DNA from: Anisus vortex
Lineage: Eukaryota > Mollusca > Gastropoda > Planorbidae
Length of the DNA: 64,000 bases
Direction: 5' to 3'
Assembly (NCBI GenBank): GCA_949126835.1
Contig: OX421499.1
Span: forward strand, 24,711,990 to 24,775,989
Shown here: piece after piece, positions 11,701-22,658 of the stretch
How the letters are laid out: each line of letters opens with the position of its first letter
Numbering within the stretch: position 1 is the stretch's first letter
Program-made: the position numbers and the translations under genes
Notes under the pieces: model-generated
Told to the model about the DNA's origin: nothing
Database searches by the model: none
The model's input: only the letters and a program-made list of their open reading frames with translations

Positions 11701-13455
11701 ACCAATTACATAGCAGTGACAAGAAGCAAAAAAAAACAACAAACAAATGAAATTAAACAAAACGATTTAAAATGCTTTAATATAAGAAAAAGGAAGTGGT
11801 TTGGTAAATATAAAAGCTATTCTTTGTTTCTTTTCTTCGACTTTTTGTTAAGTCGTAATTTGTTTTTTAAATGGCATTTTCGACTTTGAAATTGACTTTC
11901 TCTAAAATCTCGACTAACGACTTCGACTATAGAGCCCTGGATGGGAGTTTTATCAATGATTTCTCAACATAACAACGGGGCAATATTAAATACTGTTACA
12001 CTGTTTTGTCTATTCTAGTACAATTCACAAACTTTCTCAAACTGAATCAACCCTGTTTAAAGTAAAAAGAAAAGTTTTTCACAAAATTCAATAAAGAAAT
12101 GTCTGATAAACTTACCAAAAAATGTTAAAATGTTCAGCATAAAGGTGGTACCATAAAATAGGCTAATGCACAGTTCAGAGTTCTCATTCATTATTTCATC
12201 AGAGCCTCGTGCAAGTCTAGGTTTGGGGTTCGTGACAATTTCTTTCAAGTGATACAAGTCAACTATAACAGACAGAAACACAAAATTGTTATAAAGAATG
12301 AAAACTGACAACATTTGAAACATAACTTTAATAGTAAAATATCACTAAAGTAAATAAAAGAATATCCAAAAAATTACTCCAGATTATTTGATACCACAAT
12401 GTTAGAAAATCTAACCTGTGTACTGTGGTTTCCCACCTAAGCATGAAACACAAATCAACTCAGCTTGTTGCTGCTTGAGACACAGTGTGAGAATCTGCCT
12501 GCGTCTAGCAGAGTACACGGTCACAACCATTCCTGTCTGAAGGGCAGAAATAGCTGTCTCCTCAGCTCTCTGAAGGCTGTTTTGCTTCATAGTTTGAAGA
12601 AGATAAAAAAAAAAATTGGCATCAGAAAAAATCAAAATAGTTTTTTTTATGCATAGTAGCCATAAATAAGTCGGATTCCTTCATTTCTTAAAGAAATGAT
12701 CTTGGACAGACACAATTATTGTTATTTAAAATTTGCGTCAGGTTCACTATGACTGGAAAAAGATTGTGTTGACCTTATAACGCCTGAATGTGGTGACTGC
12801 AGGATTTTAAATGTCAATAAATTGAAAATGCATTACTGTAGGTAATTGGGGAAAGGTTAAAGTTCTGAGTTTATAGCTGCTAGCTGTGCAATAGAATTGA
12901 AGTTTAGTGCAAAGATTCTATGTGACATGAATACAAAACTTTGCAATCCAAGTTTTATGTAAATGAAAACCCCCATTGTTTTCTTTAAAAAAAAAAAAAA
13001 ATCTTTTCTAAATTATTTTGATTACAAATATTTTTATAGCCTATAAAATAAAATAATTACAATAATAATGAAAACAACATTTATATTTAATTTTAACAAA
13101 CTTGAATTGTAATAAGAGTTTGTTAAATGTTTAATGATAATGAAAAAGGTACACTTTAATAAGCATTTCAAAAGTGAAGCATTTTATTAACTTTTTCTTT
13201 CTGCAGAACTGATTGTCCTCTTGCAGTCAATGTCAGACAAACACATCTCATATGGAAACGTTAATTTTATTCTGTTTAACATGTCTGTTCTTATCTAAAA
13301 TATATTGGGTTTTTGTGAGGTAGGGGGAACTTTAAAAGTAGAACATAAAAATTACTTACAAGGCTAGGTGGAGAATTGGGAGGCGGGTGGACGGGACCTC
13401 CATATATATATCTATTGGAGGATGCGTCCTCAGACCTTCCTGAATAATCACACAT
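190..13455 (-). CDS. Phosphoinositide phospholipase C, gamma-like (N-terminal part)
   Basis: Hydrolyses PIP2 to IP3 and diacylglycerol at the inner plasma membrane. Thirteen coding exons join in frame: 13455-13360, 12584-12416, 12262-12116, 9795-9702, 8997-8926, 6894-6859, 4433-4352, 3506-3429, 2246-2197, 1558-1510, 1030-935, 563-448 and 275-190, about 390 residues. Residues about 45-150 resemble the PLC-gamma PH domain ([14 protein letters not shown] near its end). An EF-hand-like region with poor calcium loops follows (QRWLHREF at about 168). The X box begins SSHNTYLTGDQ, with the catalytic His near residue 360, then MGCRCLE. H335 of PLC-gamma1 is the family equivalent. The start ATG at 13455 is chosen because the frame has an upstream stop; a 5' UTR exon or an earlier coding exon is possible. 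The rest of the X box, SH2/SH3 and Y box lie beyond base 1. PI-PLC is nearly certain; the gamma subtype is likely, while an eta- or delta-like type is less likely. Confidence 0.85.
1163..1530. repeat. 61-bp tandem repeat that copies an exon 3' end and its splice donor
   Basis: About six units of 61-62 bp. Each carries the motif TTCGGCCTTTAAAAAA (plus strand) at about 1211, 1272, 1333, 1394, 1455 and 1516. The rightmost copy is the 3' part of the phospholipase exon 1558-1510; the five others lie in the following intron. On the gene strand every unit holds the exon end and a GTAAAT donor, except that the copy near 1447 has T in place of G just before the GT. A stop codon follows the donor in frame, so use of a distal donor should truncate the protein. 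Confidence 0.9.
2634..3334. mobile_element. Non-autonomous TIR DNA transposon in a phospholipase intron
   Basis: Terminal inverted repeats CAGACATGCCTACC at the left and its complement at the right bound 701 bp. The flanks are GGATTG at 2628-2633 and GGATTG at 3335-3340, a direct duplication of at least 6 bp. Terminal CAG is hAT-like, but hAT duplications are normally 8 bp, so the superfamily is open. It contains a run of 53 A residues (2739-2791) and an 86-codon minus-strand frame with no recognised domain. Confidence 0.75.
2739..2791 (+). repeat. Poly(A) tract, 53 bp
   Basis: An uninterrupted homopolymer inside the 2634-3334 element. The lysine-rich reading frame across it is an artefact of the run. 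Confidence 0.95.
3891..4083 (+). mobile_element. tRNA-derived SINE copy
   Basis: Contains the B-box-like GGTTTGAATCC near 3940 and the body motif GGGGTAAAGTAATGGCGG, ending near CATCCCCTAGTATGCC. It matches the copies at 33,412, 46,001, 46,842 and 32,012. It lies in a phospholipase intron. Confidence 0.75.
4581..4738. repeat. Tandem duplication of 78 bp
   Basis: Two adjacent near-identical copies (4581-4658 and 4659-4738), each beginning GTTGAACAGATTGTGAAG and ending GCATAGCTATG. They differ by one substitution and one inserted A. Intronic, close to phospholipase exon 4433-4352. Confidence 0.9.
7092..8225. mobile_element. TA-flanked TIR transposon, 1.13 kb, non-autonomous
   Basis: Perfect 27-bp terminal inverted repeats (7092-7118 and 8199-8225) beginning CCGTATATACTCGCG, flanked on both sides by TA. 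The sub-terminal motif GGGGTGCGACTTAT recurs inside each end (about 7149 and 8139). TA duplication fits the Tc1/mariner/pogo superfamily, but no transposase frame was recognised. Its interior is richer in CpG than the flanking intron. Confidence 0.85.
8440..8697 (+). mobile_element. LINE 3' fragment
   Basis: A degenerate match to the C-terminal end of a non-LTR retrotransposon ORF2: frames give [11 protein letters not shown] and AWNGLP-like strings with frameshifts. The same fragment recurs at 34,880-35,140 (inverted) and 52,350-52,610. Confidence 0.6.
10710..11939. mobile_element. hAT-type transposon with perfect 8-bp duplication
   Basis: Ends CAGGGCTGTATAGTCG and, complemented from the right, CAGGGCTCTATAGTCG, bounding 1,230 bp. 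GATGGGAG flanks both sides exactly (10702-10709 and 11940-11947), the hAT signature length. A 139-codon plus-strand frame (11470-11889) begins [13 protein letters not shown]; it matches no transposase I recognise and runs into the right end. It sits in the phospholipase intron between exons 9795 and 12262. Confidence 0.9.
11470..11889 (+). other. Unrecognised 139-codon frame inside the hAT element
   Basis: ATG to stop within the 10710-11939 transposon, with its end in the right subterminal region. The composition is Lys/Asn/Phe-rich. No BED finger or hAT dimerisation motif is visible. It may be a remnant of a captured or heavily decayed sequence, or chance. Confidence 0.3.
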
Positions 13456-13499
13456 TTTCAGATGTCCTGTGGTTTCTTCTGTGTATTGAGTGGAATGAG

Positions 13500-14203
13500 T
13501 TTTATTAACTGCAGAATTGCTTCATCCTCTTTGGCTGTATCTAAAGTTTCTGCAGATGCATTGGATAAAAGAAAAAACAACAGTGGGGTGTTAAACATAT
13601 TTTAAAAAACAAAATTTCCTTTCCAATGCACTTTAATAACAAGAGTAGTTGGAAAATCAAATACACAAACAACAACATCCTATTTCAAAAGTGGGGCCAG
13701 GAAGAAAAAAAACAAACACCAATAATAACAGCAGTATTAATTACAAAGTAAACATCATTCCACACTTTACATTGTAAAAACCCACTTTTAATGAAAGGTG
13801 GCACACACAAAATAACATTATTTATATATATATATATATATTATCTAAGGTTTTAAAAACCTAAGTTATATATTTTCTTTCAATTTCAGACAAGTTTTTA
13901 TAATCATAAAGTACTAAGGTGCTGGTCCAAAAACCTAAAGTGACACTCTTTTATCTGTATATAACTGTTGTTTGCTATGTTATTTTATGTGTATTTAAAT
14001 TGTGGACCTTTTCCTCGGTTCTACGGGGTCTCCACAGTATTACGAAGAAGAAGAAGATCATTTCAGAGTATAAATAATCAATTATTGCTTAGCATTTACA
14101 ATAACAGCTTCATTTTTCTCTCTCAAGTTTAACTTATGTAATCAATATTTTTTTTAAATTAATTCTTGACAGCCTTTCAATTCTATCATACTTGCTCTAA
14201 CAA
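13500..14203. other. Upstream flank of the phospholipase coding region
   Basis: No coding exon was recognised. 13,500-13,550 is probably 5' UTR; TCTGCAG sequences at about 13,509 and 13,549 could serve as splice acceptors. A (TA)n run lies at about 13,821-13,842. A LINE 3' tail is at 13,915-14,057. Confidence 0.5.
13915..14057 (+). mobile_element. LINE 3' tail with GAA repeats
   Basis: Shares the string CTGTATATAA, a CTCGG...GTCTCCACAG block and a GAAGAAGAAG tail with the LINE 3' end at 35,440-35,765. It is a 5'-truncated insertion typical of non-LTR retrotransposons. Confidence 0.7.
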
Positions 14204-16331
14204 TAATAGACACAATCTACAGCCTACAGGGTAATAGACACAATCTACAGCCTACAGGGTAATAGACACAATCTACAGCCTACAGGGTAATAGAGACAAT
14301 CTACAGCCTACAGGGTAATAGACACAATCTACAGCCTACAGGGTAATAGACACAATCTACAGCCTACAGGGTAATAGACACAATCTACAGCCTACAGGGT
14401 AATAGACACAATCTACAGCCTACAGGGTAATAGACACAATCTACAGCCTACAGGGTAATAGAGACAATCTACAGCCTACAGGGTAATAGACACAATCTAC
14501 AGCCTACAGGGTAATAGACACAATCTACAGCCTACAGGGTAATAGACACAATCTACAGCCTACAGGGTAATAGACACAATCTACAGCCTACAGGGTAATA
14601 GACACAATCTACAGCCTACAGGGTAATAGACACAATCTACAGCCTACAGGGTAATAGAGACAATCTACAGCCTACAGGGTAATAGACACAATCTACAGCC
14701 TACAGGGTAATAGACACAATCTACAGCCTACAGGGTAATAGACACAATCTACAGCCTACAGGGTAATAGACACAATCTACAGCCTACAGGGTAATAGACA
14801 CAATCTACAGCCTACAGGGTAATAGACACAATCTACAGCCTACAGGGTAATAGAGACAATCTACAGCCTACAGGGTAATAGACACAATCTACAGCCTACA
14901 GGGTAATAGACACAATCTACAGCCTACAGGGTAATAGACACAATCTACAGCCTACAGGGTAATAGACACAATCTACAGCCTACAGGGTAATAGACACAAT
15001 CTACAGCCTACAGGGTAATAGACACAATCTACAGCCTACAGGGTAATAGAGACAATCTACAGCCTACAGGGTAATAGACACAATCTACAGCCTACAGGGT
15101 AATAGACACAATCTACAGCCTACAGGGTAATAGACACAATCTACAGCCTACAGGGTAATAGACACAATCTACAGCCTACAGGGTAATAGACACAATCTAC
15201 AGCCTACAGGGTAATAGACACAATCTACAGCCTACAGGGTAATAGAGACAATCTACAGCCTACAGGGTAATAGACACAATCTACAGCCTACAGGGTAATA
15301 GACACAATCTACAGCCTACAGGGTAATAGACACAATCTACAGCCTACAGGGTAATAGACACAATCTACAGCCTACAGGGTAATAGACACAATCTACAGCC
15401 TACAGGGTAATAGAGACAATCTACAGCCTACAGGGTAATAGACACAATCTACAGCCTACAGGGTAATAGACACAATCTACAGCCTACAGGGTAATAGACA
15501 CAATCTACAGCCTACAGGGTAATAGACACAATCTACAGCCTACAGGGTAATAGACACAATCTACAGCCTACAGGGTAATAGAGACAATCTACAGCCTACA
15601 GGGTAATAGACACAATCTACAGCCTACAGGGTAATAGACACAATCTACAGCCTACAGGGTAATAGACACAATCTACAGCCTACAGGGTAATAGACACAAT
15701 CTACAGCCTACAGGGTAATAGACACAATCTACAGCCTACAGGGTAATAGACACAATCTACAGCCTACAGGGTAATAGAGACAATCTACAGCCTACAGGGT
15801 AATAGACACAATCTACAGCCTACAGGGTAATAGACACAATCTACAGCCTACAGGGTAATAGACACAATCTACAGCCTACAGGGTAATAGACACAATCTAC
15901 AGCCTACAGGGTAATAGACACAATCTACAGCCTACAGGGTAATAGACACAATCTACAGCCTACAGGGTAATAGAGACAATCTACAGCCTACAGGGTAATA
16001 GACACAATCTACAGCCTACAGGGTAATAGACACAATCTACAGCCTACAGGGTAATAGACACAATCTACAGCCTACAGGGTAATAGACACAATCTACAGCC
16101 TACAGGGTAATAGACACAATCTACAGCCTACAGGGTAATAGACACAATCTACAGCCTACAGGGTAATAGAGACAATCTACAGCCTACAGGGTAATAGACA
16201 CAATCTACAGCCTACAGGGTAATAGACACAATCTACAGCCTACAGGGTAATAGACACAATCTACAGCCTACAGGGTAATAGACACAATCTACAGCCTACA
16301 GGGTAATAGACACAATCTACAGCCTACAGGG
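14204..16331. repeat. 28-bp minisatellite, 76 units, with higher-order structure
   Basis: The unit begins TAATAGACACAATCTACAGC and repeats exactly across 2,128 bp (76 x 28). A variant unit with TAGAGACAAT in place of TAGACACAAT recurs at 14293, 14461, 14657, 14853, 15049, 15245, 15413, 15581, 15777, 15973 and 16169. The spacing is therefore 196 bp (7 units) or 168 bp (6 units). There is no spacer diversity, so this is not a CRISPR array. Confidence 0.97.
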
Positions 16332-19300
16332 CTAACAGGGAAGTAAATTATGAATGTGGCTGTTAACTAGATGGGGAGTCATTTCTCTCTTGAAGTGGTC
16401 TCCTGTATCATAGGCCTATCAGACATGATATTAGAAACTGACACAGATGTGTGTGATGATGCAAATAATGTACAAGATCTAAACCTAGGCATCATTTAGT
16501 GCACTTCTATCCTTGATGTGTTTGTATTCTCTGTGTGTGTGTGTATCTACACAGAGTGTAGGAGTGTCTTAAATGGGAAGTAAAAGAAACTCATTTACAA
16601 AGATGAGATCTACAGCTAAGGAAATAAATACTGGTAAATATCTTTCCAGCTAACAAATGCAGAAGTTGGAATTTTCATGTCAGCAACATATAATATTATG
16701 ATAATGATATGTACAATTAAGTATTTTATTGAGACAGAAATCTTTAAAAAGTATTGTGCATAATGAATAGTATCATAATAAAACACCCACATTGGTTTCT
16801 ACCATTATCTATGCTAGAGAAAATCAACTAGAATGTTATCCAAATAAATAAAGAACAAATGCTTAGCCTATTAACTCCCTTTTGAATCAATAATTCTAAC
16901 ATTTTAAGAATTCCCACCCATCTCTCAAAGCAACTATGTACATACAATTTTAATAATAATCATATATGTCTGACAAAGAATTATGACATTCCATTATTTT
17001 AGTTAACAAACCAGACCTAAAATATAGTTCTAAAATACACACAAAAAAAGCAAATATTTTCTATTTAAACAATGATACATCTTAGCTAAAGGTGACTAGA
17101 TGATTATTTTTTTAAGACATTAAAAAAAATTGTATGACTATAATCCTATTGATGTGCTAACCAGACAATCATTGTAGTACACTCTTGTTATCAAAATCTT
17201 TCTTGCAAACAAAATATGAAAATGTGCAAGATGTAAATATTATTATTTTTATTTATTTCTAAACATTATTATGACCAACATGTTGTTTATCACTGCTTCA
17301 TAATTTTATATTTTTTTTTTTACTTCTTAGTTACTGTCTTTAATTTTAAATGTTACTTAACTCTAGCTCTAAGATACAATGTTTTTAATGTTAAATATTT
17401 TTTTTTTAAAGACAAGGAAAATATTAAAGGAGAAATTTCAGGCAGTGAGGGCACCAAATCAAATGCTTATCTATGGGGAAACAAAATTTAAAAAATACAA
17501 CAGTGTGTCCTAGCTTGTGGTGTATACAACCCTAGTTAAACATAAAAGCACTGATTCTGTGTAAAAGCAACACAGGTAATGGTGGACTACACTAAGGGTT
17601 TACATTATCTTTTGTTCTAAGTAGTAGTGTACTTAAACATGTAGTGTAATCACAGGGTACATGGAAGAATCATGCATGGGAACCACTAATCTACAGTAAA
17701 CTTGAGCTGCATACCCATACCCTTATTAATTTATTTAAAAAATGTTTCCTTTATCTGATCCACAATTATTCTTCCTTGATCAAGAACAATTTATAAGAAT
17801 AAAGCTAGAGCTAACTGCTAGGGGAAAAATAAAAGGTTGGTGAAACAGAAACCAGAATGATCTAAATGTAGCGATCCAGATTTTTTAACAACGTCCAGGA
17901 AGATACTAAAAAGGAAGCTTTTTTTTTTTGCCAAAAAGTAGTGTAAATAAATGCAGAACAAATGAATATTTTTTCAACTAAGAAAACCAAATGTACACAA
18001 AATAAAAGCAGACCTATAGAATTTAAAAAAATCTTTCTATCCCAGTTAGCAAAATGCTACAAGGGTTCTTTTTTTTGCCTTAGGAGATTTAAACTTGAAA
18101 AGTCAGAAACATAAACAGTGAATTTCAATGTATAGCCTATTAGTAAAATCCAAGCATATGGGGCTTTTTTTTACAAATCTACTTTTACTCCATAGAGAAC
18201 AGTGGGCTTAAAGTTCTGACTAGTTCATAGACATTAGTCTGTGTCCAATTAAATAAAATGGAAGAAACATTATACAATAAAAAATATTTTTAAAACTGAT
18301 TAACTTTATTGTCAAACATCCATCGTCTTTTATTCGTTGTTTGTACTCTGTCTGTGACTCATAGAACTGTTCCCTTCGGGATACGCGCTTTACAAGTATT
18401 ATTATTATTATTGATATTTAATAACAATTTTAAGTTTAAAATATTATTTAATATGCATAAAATAAAATATATTTTATAACAGGCCTTAAAATAGAAATGG
18501 TAGAAATATAGTTAGGCCTATAGAATAGCGAACTGTCAACCACAACAGCCCGGGTTCTAGCCCTGCCACCATCCGATAGTTTTGGGCCTAGTGAACGTAA
18601 AAATCTTCTATCTAGAAGTAGAAGGAATGTCTGTAAACATAAGATATAACTTCACCTTACACTTGCACATATAATTATAATAATAATATAATAATTATAA
18701 GAATATATTTAATAAAAACAATAGGCCTATATCACAGACTGTACTACAGTACAGTAGCAGATTGACCAGAATGTCATTCATGTCTCAAGCTTAGCCTTAG
18801 TCAAGCTACTAGACTACTAGAAATAAGAGTTTAAGAAAGTAATAGGATAGACTAAGCACTAAGCAGCTTTGCAAATTAAAGTCAATGGGCTTAGAGGGGC
18901 TAGTCCTATGTCCTATACTCCTATAGTTATACAGACTTATACTTATTAACTTATAAACTTATAAATATAATTATAATTTATAATAATATAAAAAAGCCTA
19001 AGACTACTAAGTACTTACTAAGGCTTAGTCTAATAATGTCTAAGTAGGCTACTTTTAAGTTATAATTATAGTTACTATAACTTATTATTATTATAACTAG
19101 ACATATATTATAGTTACAGTACTATAGTATAGTATAGGTCTATAGGAGTATAGGCTTACTATAGACTATAGGCTATAGGAGTAGGCCTATATTATCCTAT
19201 AAGTATAAGTCTTTTAAAATATCTAGACTATAGACTAGAGGCACTCTAGACTCTATTTATATTTAATATATAATAATTATTATTATTCGTGTACAGTGTA

Positions 19301-19932
19301 CCTCACTTGCTTTCTGTGTTAGTAAAATGAAGTTGTATACAGTTTCCTCATGAAATAACCATGCTTAAAACTTTGTCCCGTTAGCCGTTCATATAAAATA
19401 CATCCAAATCCAATACAGGATTAGGCTGTACTGCTGTTATAAAGTTTTTATTTATTTCCTGTTTGCTCAGTCCAGTATACACATAACACGCAACATTCTT
19501 GTACGCTACTGTTTACATTCGCATATTAAAAACGTAATATCAAAAGTGTGTATATATTATGACATTGAGGGGTACACACATTGAGGGCCTGTATAAATGT
19601 AAACACTGTTATTTACCAATTAAAAAGACCTCTCTCGCTCTCTGCTCTTCAACACTCCAAACACTCATTAGACTAGATTATTCTTTTCAAATTAATTAAA
19701 AACATGTAATCTTTGTTTTCAGCTTTTTTCTTTTTTTTCTTTTCGGGCGGGTTTTTAGACAAGCTACTTTCGGTTCTGTTTCAGTTCTTCCGCATAACCT
19801 TGCAATGAAAACAACCTGTCAACAAACCTTGTCAAATTGTAATAAAAACAAGTGTGAAACTTACATTTTTTAAAGCATATTCAGTTAATCACTTGTCTCA
19901 CAGTTATAGTAGGATACGATTTTTTTTAAATC
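16332..19932. other. Intergenic and presumed divergent promoter region
   Basis: No coding exon recognised. A LINE tail lies at 18,290-18,412. From about 18,880 to 19,280 the sequence is dominated by alternating TA/CTA/TAG steps with repeated TAGGCCTA palindromes. The segment 19,300-19,930 is less skewed and lies just before the thioesterase ATG. It is the best candidate for a promoter shared with the minus-strand phospholipase gene, whose first exon was not found. Confidence 0.45.
18290..18412 (+). mobile_element. LINE 3' tail with ATT repeats
   Basis: The block CCCTTCGGGATACGCGC, then TTTACAAGTATTATTATTATT, is the 3' terminus typical of L2/CR1-like LINEs, ending in a simple ATT repeat. Only the last 120 bp or so are present. 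Confidence 0.6.
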
Positions 19933-22658
19933 ATGTTTCGGAGTAGAATAAACCATTTATTAAGGTAAACACTTGTTTTAATTTTAAACTTTTCTAATAA
20001 ATAATAAATTAATACTAGATTAGGATCTAGCAATCTAGCCTACTTATACTTTTATACTATACTTATACTTATATACTAAAAACTAAAATACAGTAGGCCT
20101 ATACAGTAGATCCACAGTAGGTCTATAGACTATAGGCCTACTATATAAGTTATAATTATAGTATAAATTATAAAGTATAATAAAGTATAACTCGTAACTT
20201 GTCGTAAGTTCTATATATAACTATAGTACTATAGTACTATAGTCACAATAGTCAATAGTCTATAATTATAATCTATATTATAATTATATATTATAATATA
20301 GATTACGACCGATACTATAGACACTATTGTATAGTATAGTATAGACTCTATAGTGAGACTATACTAGCCTATAGTCTATAACTATAGAAGTGTTCACTTG
20401 TTGATATAGTATATAGTATATAGGAGGTATATAGTATTAACTATAGTCTATAGGCCTAGTCCTATAGTAAACTATTCTATTACTATTATAGTTTATAGTT
20501 ATGATTAAAATTAAAATAACAGTGATTACTGTGTGACAGTAAAGAGATTAGAATTAGAATATCTCAATAGTATTGACAATACCATATTCCACCATGACCA
20601 TGAGATAAGTAGGCACATTCTTTAAATTCTTAGACATTCTACTTTAGTCTTAGACATTATATATTAAGATTGTAATAATAATAAATATGCATAAAATAGT
20701 ACAATAGCCAACTAAAATACATTCCTGTTGAATTATATATGGAGATACTGAATTGATACAAATAGGCCTACATGTCTTGCAAGTTTTAAAATACATTTTT
20801 ATTTCATTGTGCATCAAGATCCTAAATTAGGGGCAACAAAAAAGGCATTACAATAAAATATCATAATGCTTAAAACCTAAAAGTGTAATTTATGAGTTAT
20901 GATATATGTCAACATGTCTGTTTTAAATTGACATAGTAGAAAAAGGGTGTCTTCAGATAAAAATAATATAGGGTAGGCCTACACTAGGTAAGCTGGTTCA
21001 CTCAAAACTCATTTGTCATCATAACCTGCAAACTTACTAGTAAACTCATCTTCACTCTTCATTTCATTTATAATAGTGTAATACATTTATAAGATATTAT
21101 AGTGCCTTGATTCTTGATACTATAGATAGGCTATACAGTAGGCTTAATTGTAATGTCAAACCTCAGTTGATATGCCATTTGAAAACAATTGTAGAAAACC
21201 AAGACAATGTAAATTCAATTAAATAAAATTTACTTATTTAGACACTGCAAAAAAATAATAATTTTCAAAACATATTTTGTAGAGAAGAAATATAGTGTGA
21301 AATGCTAAAAAGTAAAGGAGAGAGTATATCAAATGGATAAAAAAAAAGCTAAAGTAAAGTATCAGTTTTGACCTAATTGATCATAGAGCTAGCGTGTTGT
21401 TGTTTTTTTTTTTTTGTTTAACTTATAAGTGGTTTAGTTTTAAACAAAATTGACTTTCCCTATGGTCTTTCTTCCAGGGCTTATCCCAGCTTAAACTTGA
21501 GAGTAGAGGTACACAAGGATCAGCACAAAGCTTTGGCATTGCTTCCAGGACTTCGCTTTGATGATATCAGTCATACCGGTAAAATTTTGTTTCCTTGCTC
21601 TACTATATTTAATATATAATTATTATTACAATAATAAATAATGTCCGTTTATATTAGCATCACGTATTTCCATCAACCATTTATAAACAAGTGAAATATA
21701 AGATTTAAATTTTACATAAGTTCTTTTTTGTACATTTCACATTTTTCATCCCAGGTCAGCCTGACCTACACCGCCTTATGAATATGATTGGTCGAGTTGA
21801 ACATGCTGCCCTGTATGAAAATATAAACTCATTCTTGGATTATCAAAATTTGAGCCGTAAAGGTATTGGGAGTTATGCTAAAGCAGTAGTCATGGAGATT
21901 CGTCGACATTTCTATGAAACTACCACCCCGAAGTCTCCTATACAGGTAAATATAAATATATTTAATCCCGCTAGTGAGCAACAAAAATAATTATAAAAAT
22001 GCATTTTTGTGAATTTTAAAACTATTTTTAAAAATTGTTTTTGCAGGTTTCCTTAAAATTAATCGGCATGATGGATACAATGTACACCGTCCGTAGCAGC
22101 GCCACTTTTGGCGGGCGGCAGAAGGCTTCCATCATGGTAAAATCTTGTAACTCACTGGTTCACCGCGAGTCCGGCCTCACTGAACAGATTCCAGACTGGT
22201 GGAGGTTAAAATTCTTGCGTCTGCTCCCAGAGATGCCAGACAATTACCGGCCGATACAGCCGCCGGACGCAGTGGGCAAGACCTTCTCCCACCACGTGGT
22301 CGTGCCTCTGCGGGACACAGACACCAGCGGCAGAACCAGGCATCCCTCCTACACCCGCTACTTCATAGACAACATCAGCATCGCAGCGAACCATAACTTT
22401 TACCCTAACTTGGCCAACATGCTGCATGACTTTTTTGTGATGCGTATTTCTGTGGTGCATTTCTCCCCAACCGTGTGGGGTGACTCTCTGGTTGTGGAGA
22501 CCTTTCAGGACCCTGTAGACGACCTGAAAATTCATTGTTTTGTGAGCAAAGATGGTGCTATCAAGTGTTATGGTTGCCTGGAGTATTATGAAACCATGTC
22601 AGAGCCTGAGGTGGAGACACCAGCCTACATGTTGAATTTCCCAACGTCTCATAATTAA
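19933..22658 (+). CDS. Hotdog-fold protein, probable acyl-thioester hydrolase
   Basis: Four exons join in frame: 19933-19964, 21478-21578, 21755-21945 and 22047-22658, giving 311 residues. The second half carries a 4HBT-type hotdog motif: D198-T-D-T-S-G then H207-P-S-Y-T-R-Y-F, matching the family pattern in which Asp and a nearby His/Asn line the thioester site. The first half (residues about 55-175) may be a second, diverged hotdog domain. The N-terminus MFRSRINHLLR is basic and amphipathic, so mitochondrial targeting is possible. ATG 19933 is chosen because it is followed by a consensus donor (GTAAAC) and joins exon 2 in the right phase. The last exon is clearly richer in G+C than its flanks. 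The substrate is unknown; I do not recognise a named orthologue. Confidence 0.8.

Noticed and set aside
14204..16331. Regular 28-bp repeats suggesting a CRISPR array
   Set aside because: Repeats are directly contiguous with no unique spacers, and the window is animal nuclear DNA with introns.
22206..22535. Minus-strand frame of 109 codons
   Set aside because: Shadow of the hotdog-gene last exon, which has splice, phase and motif support.
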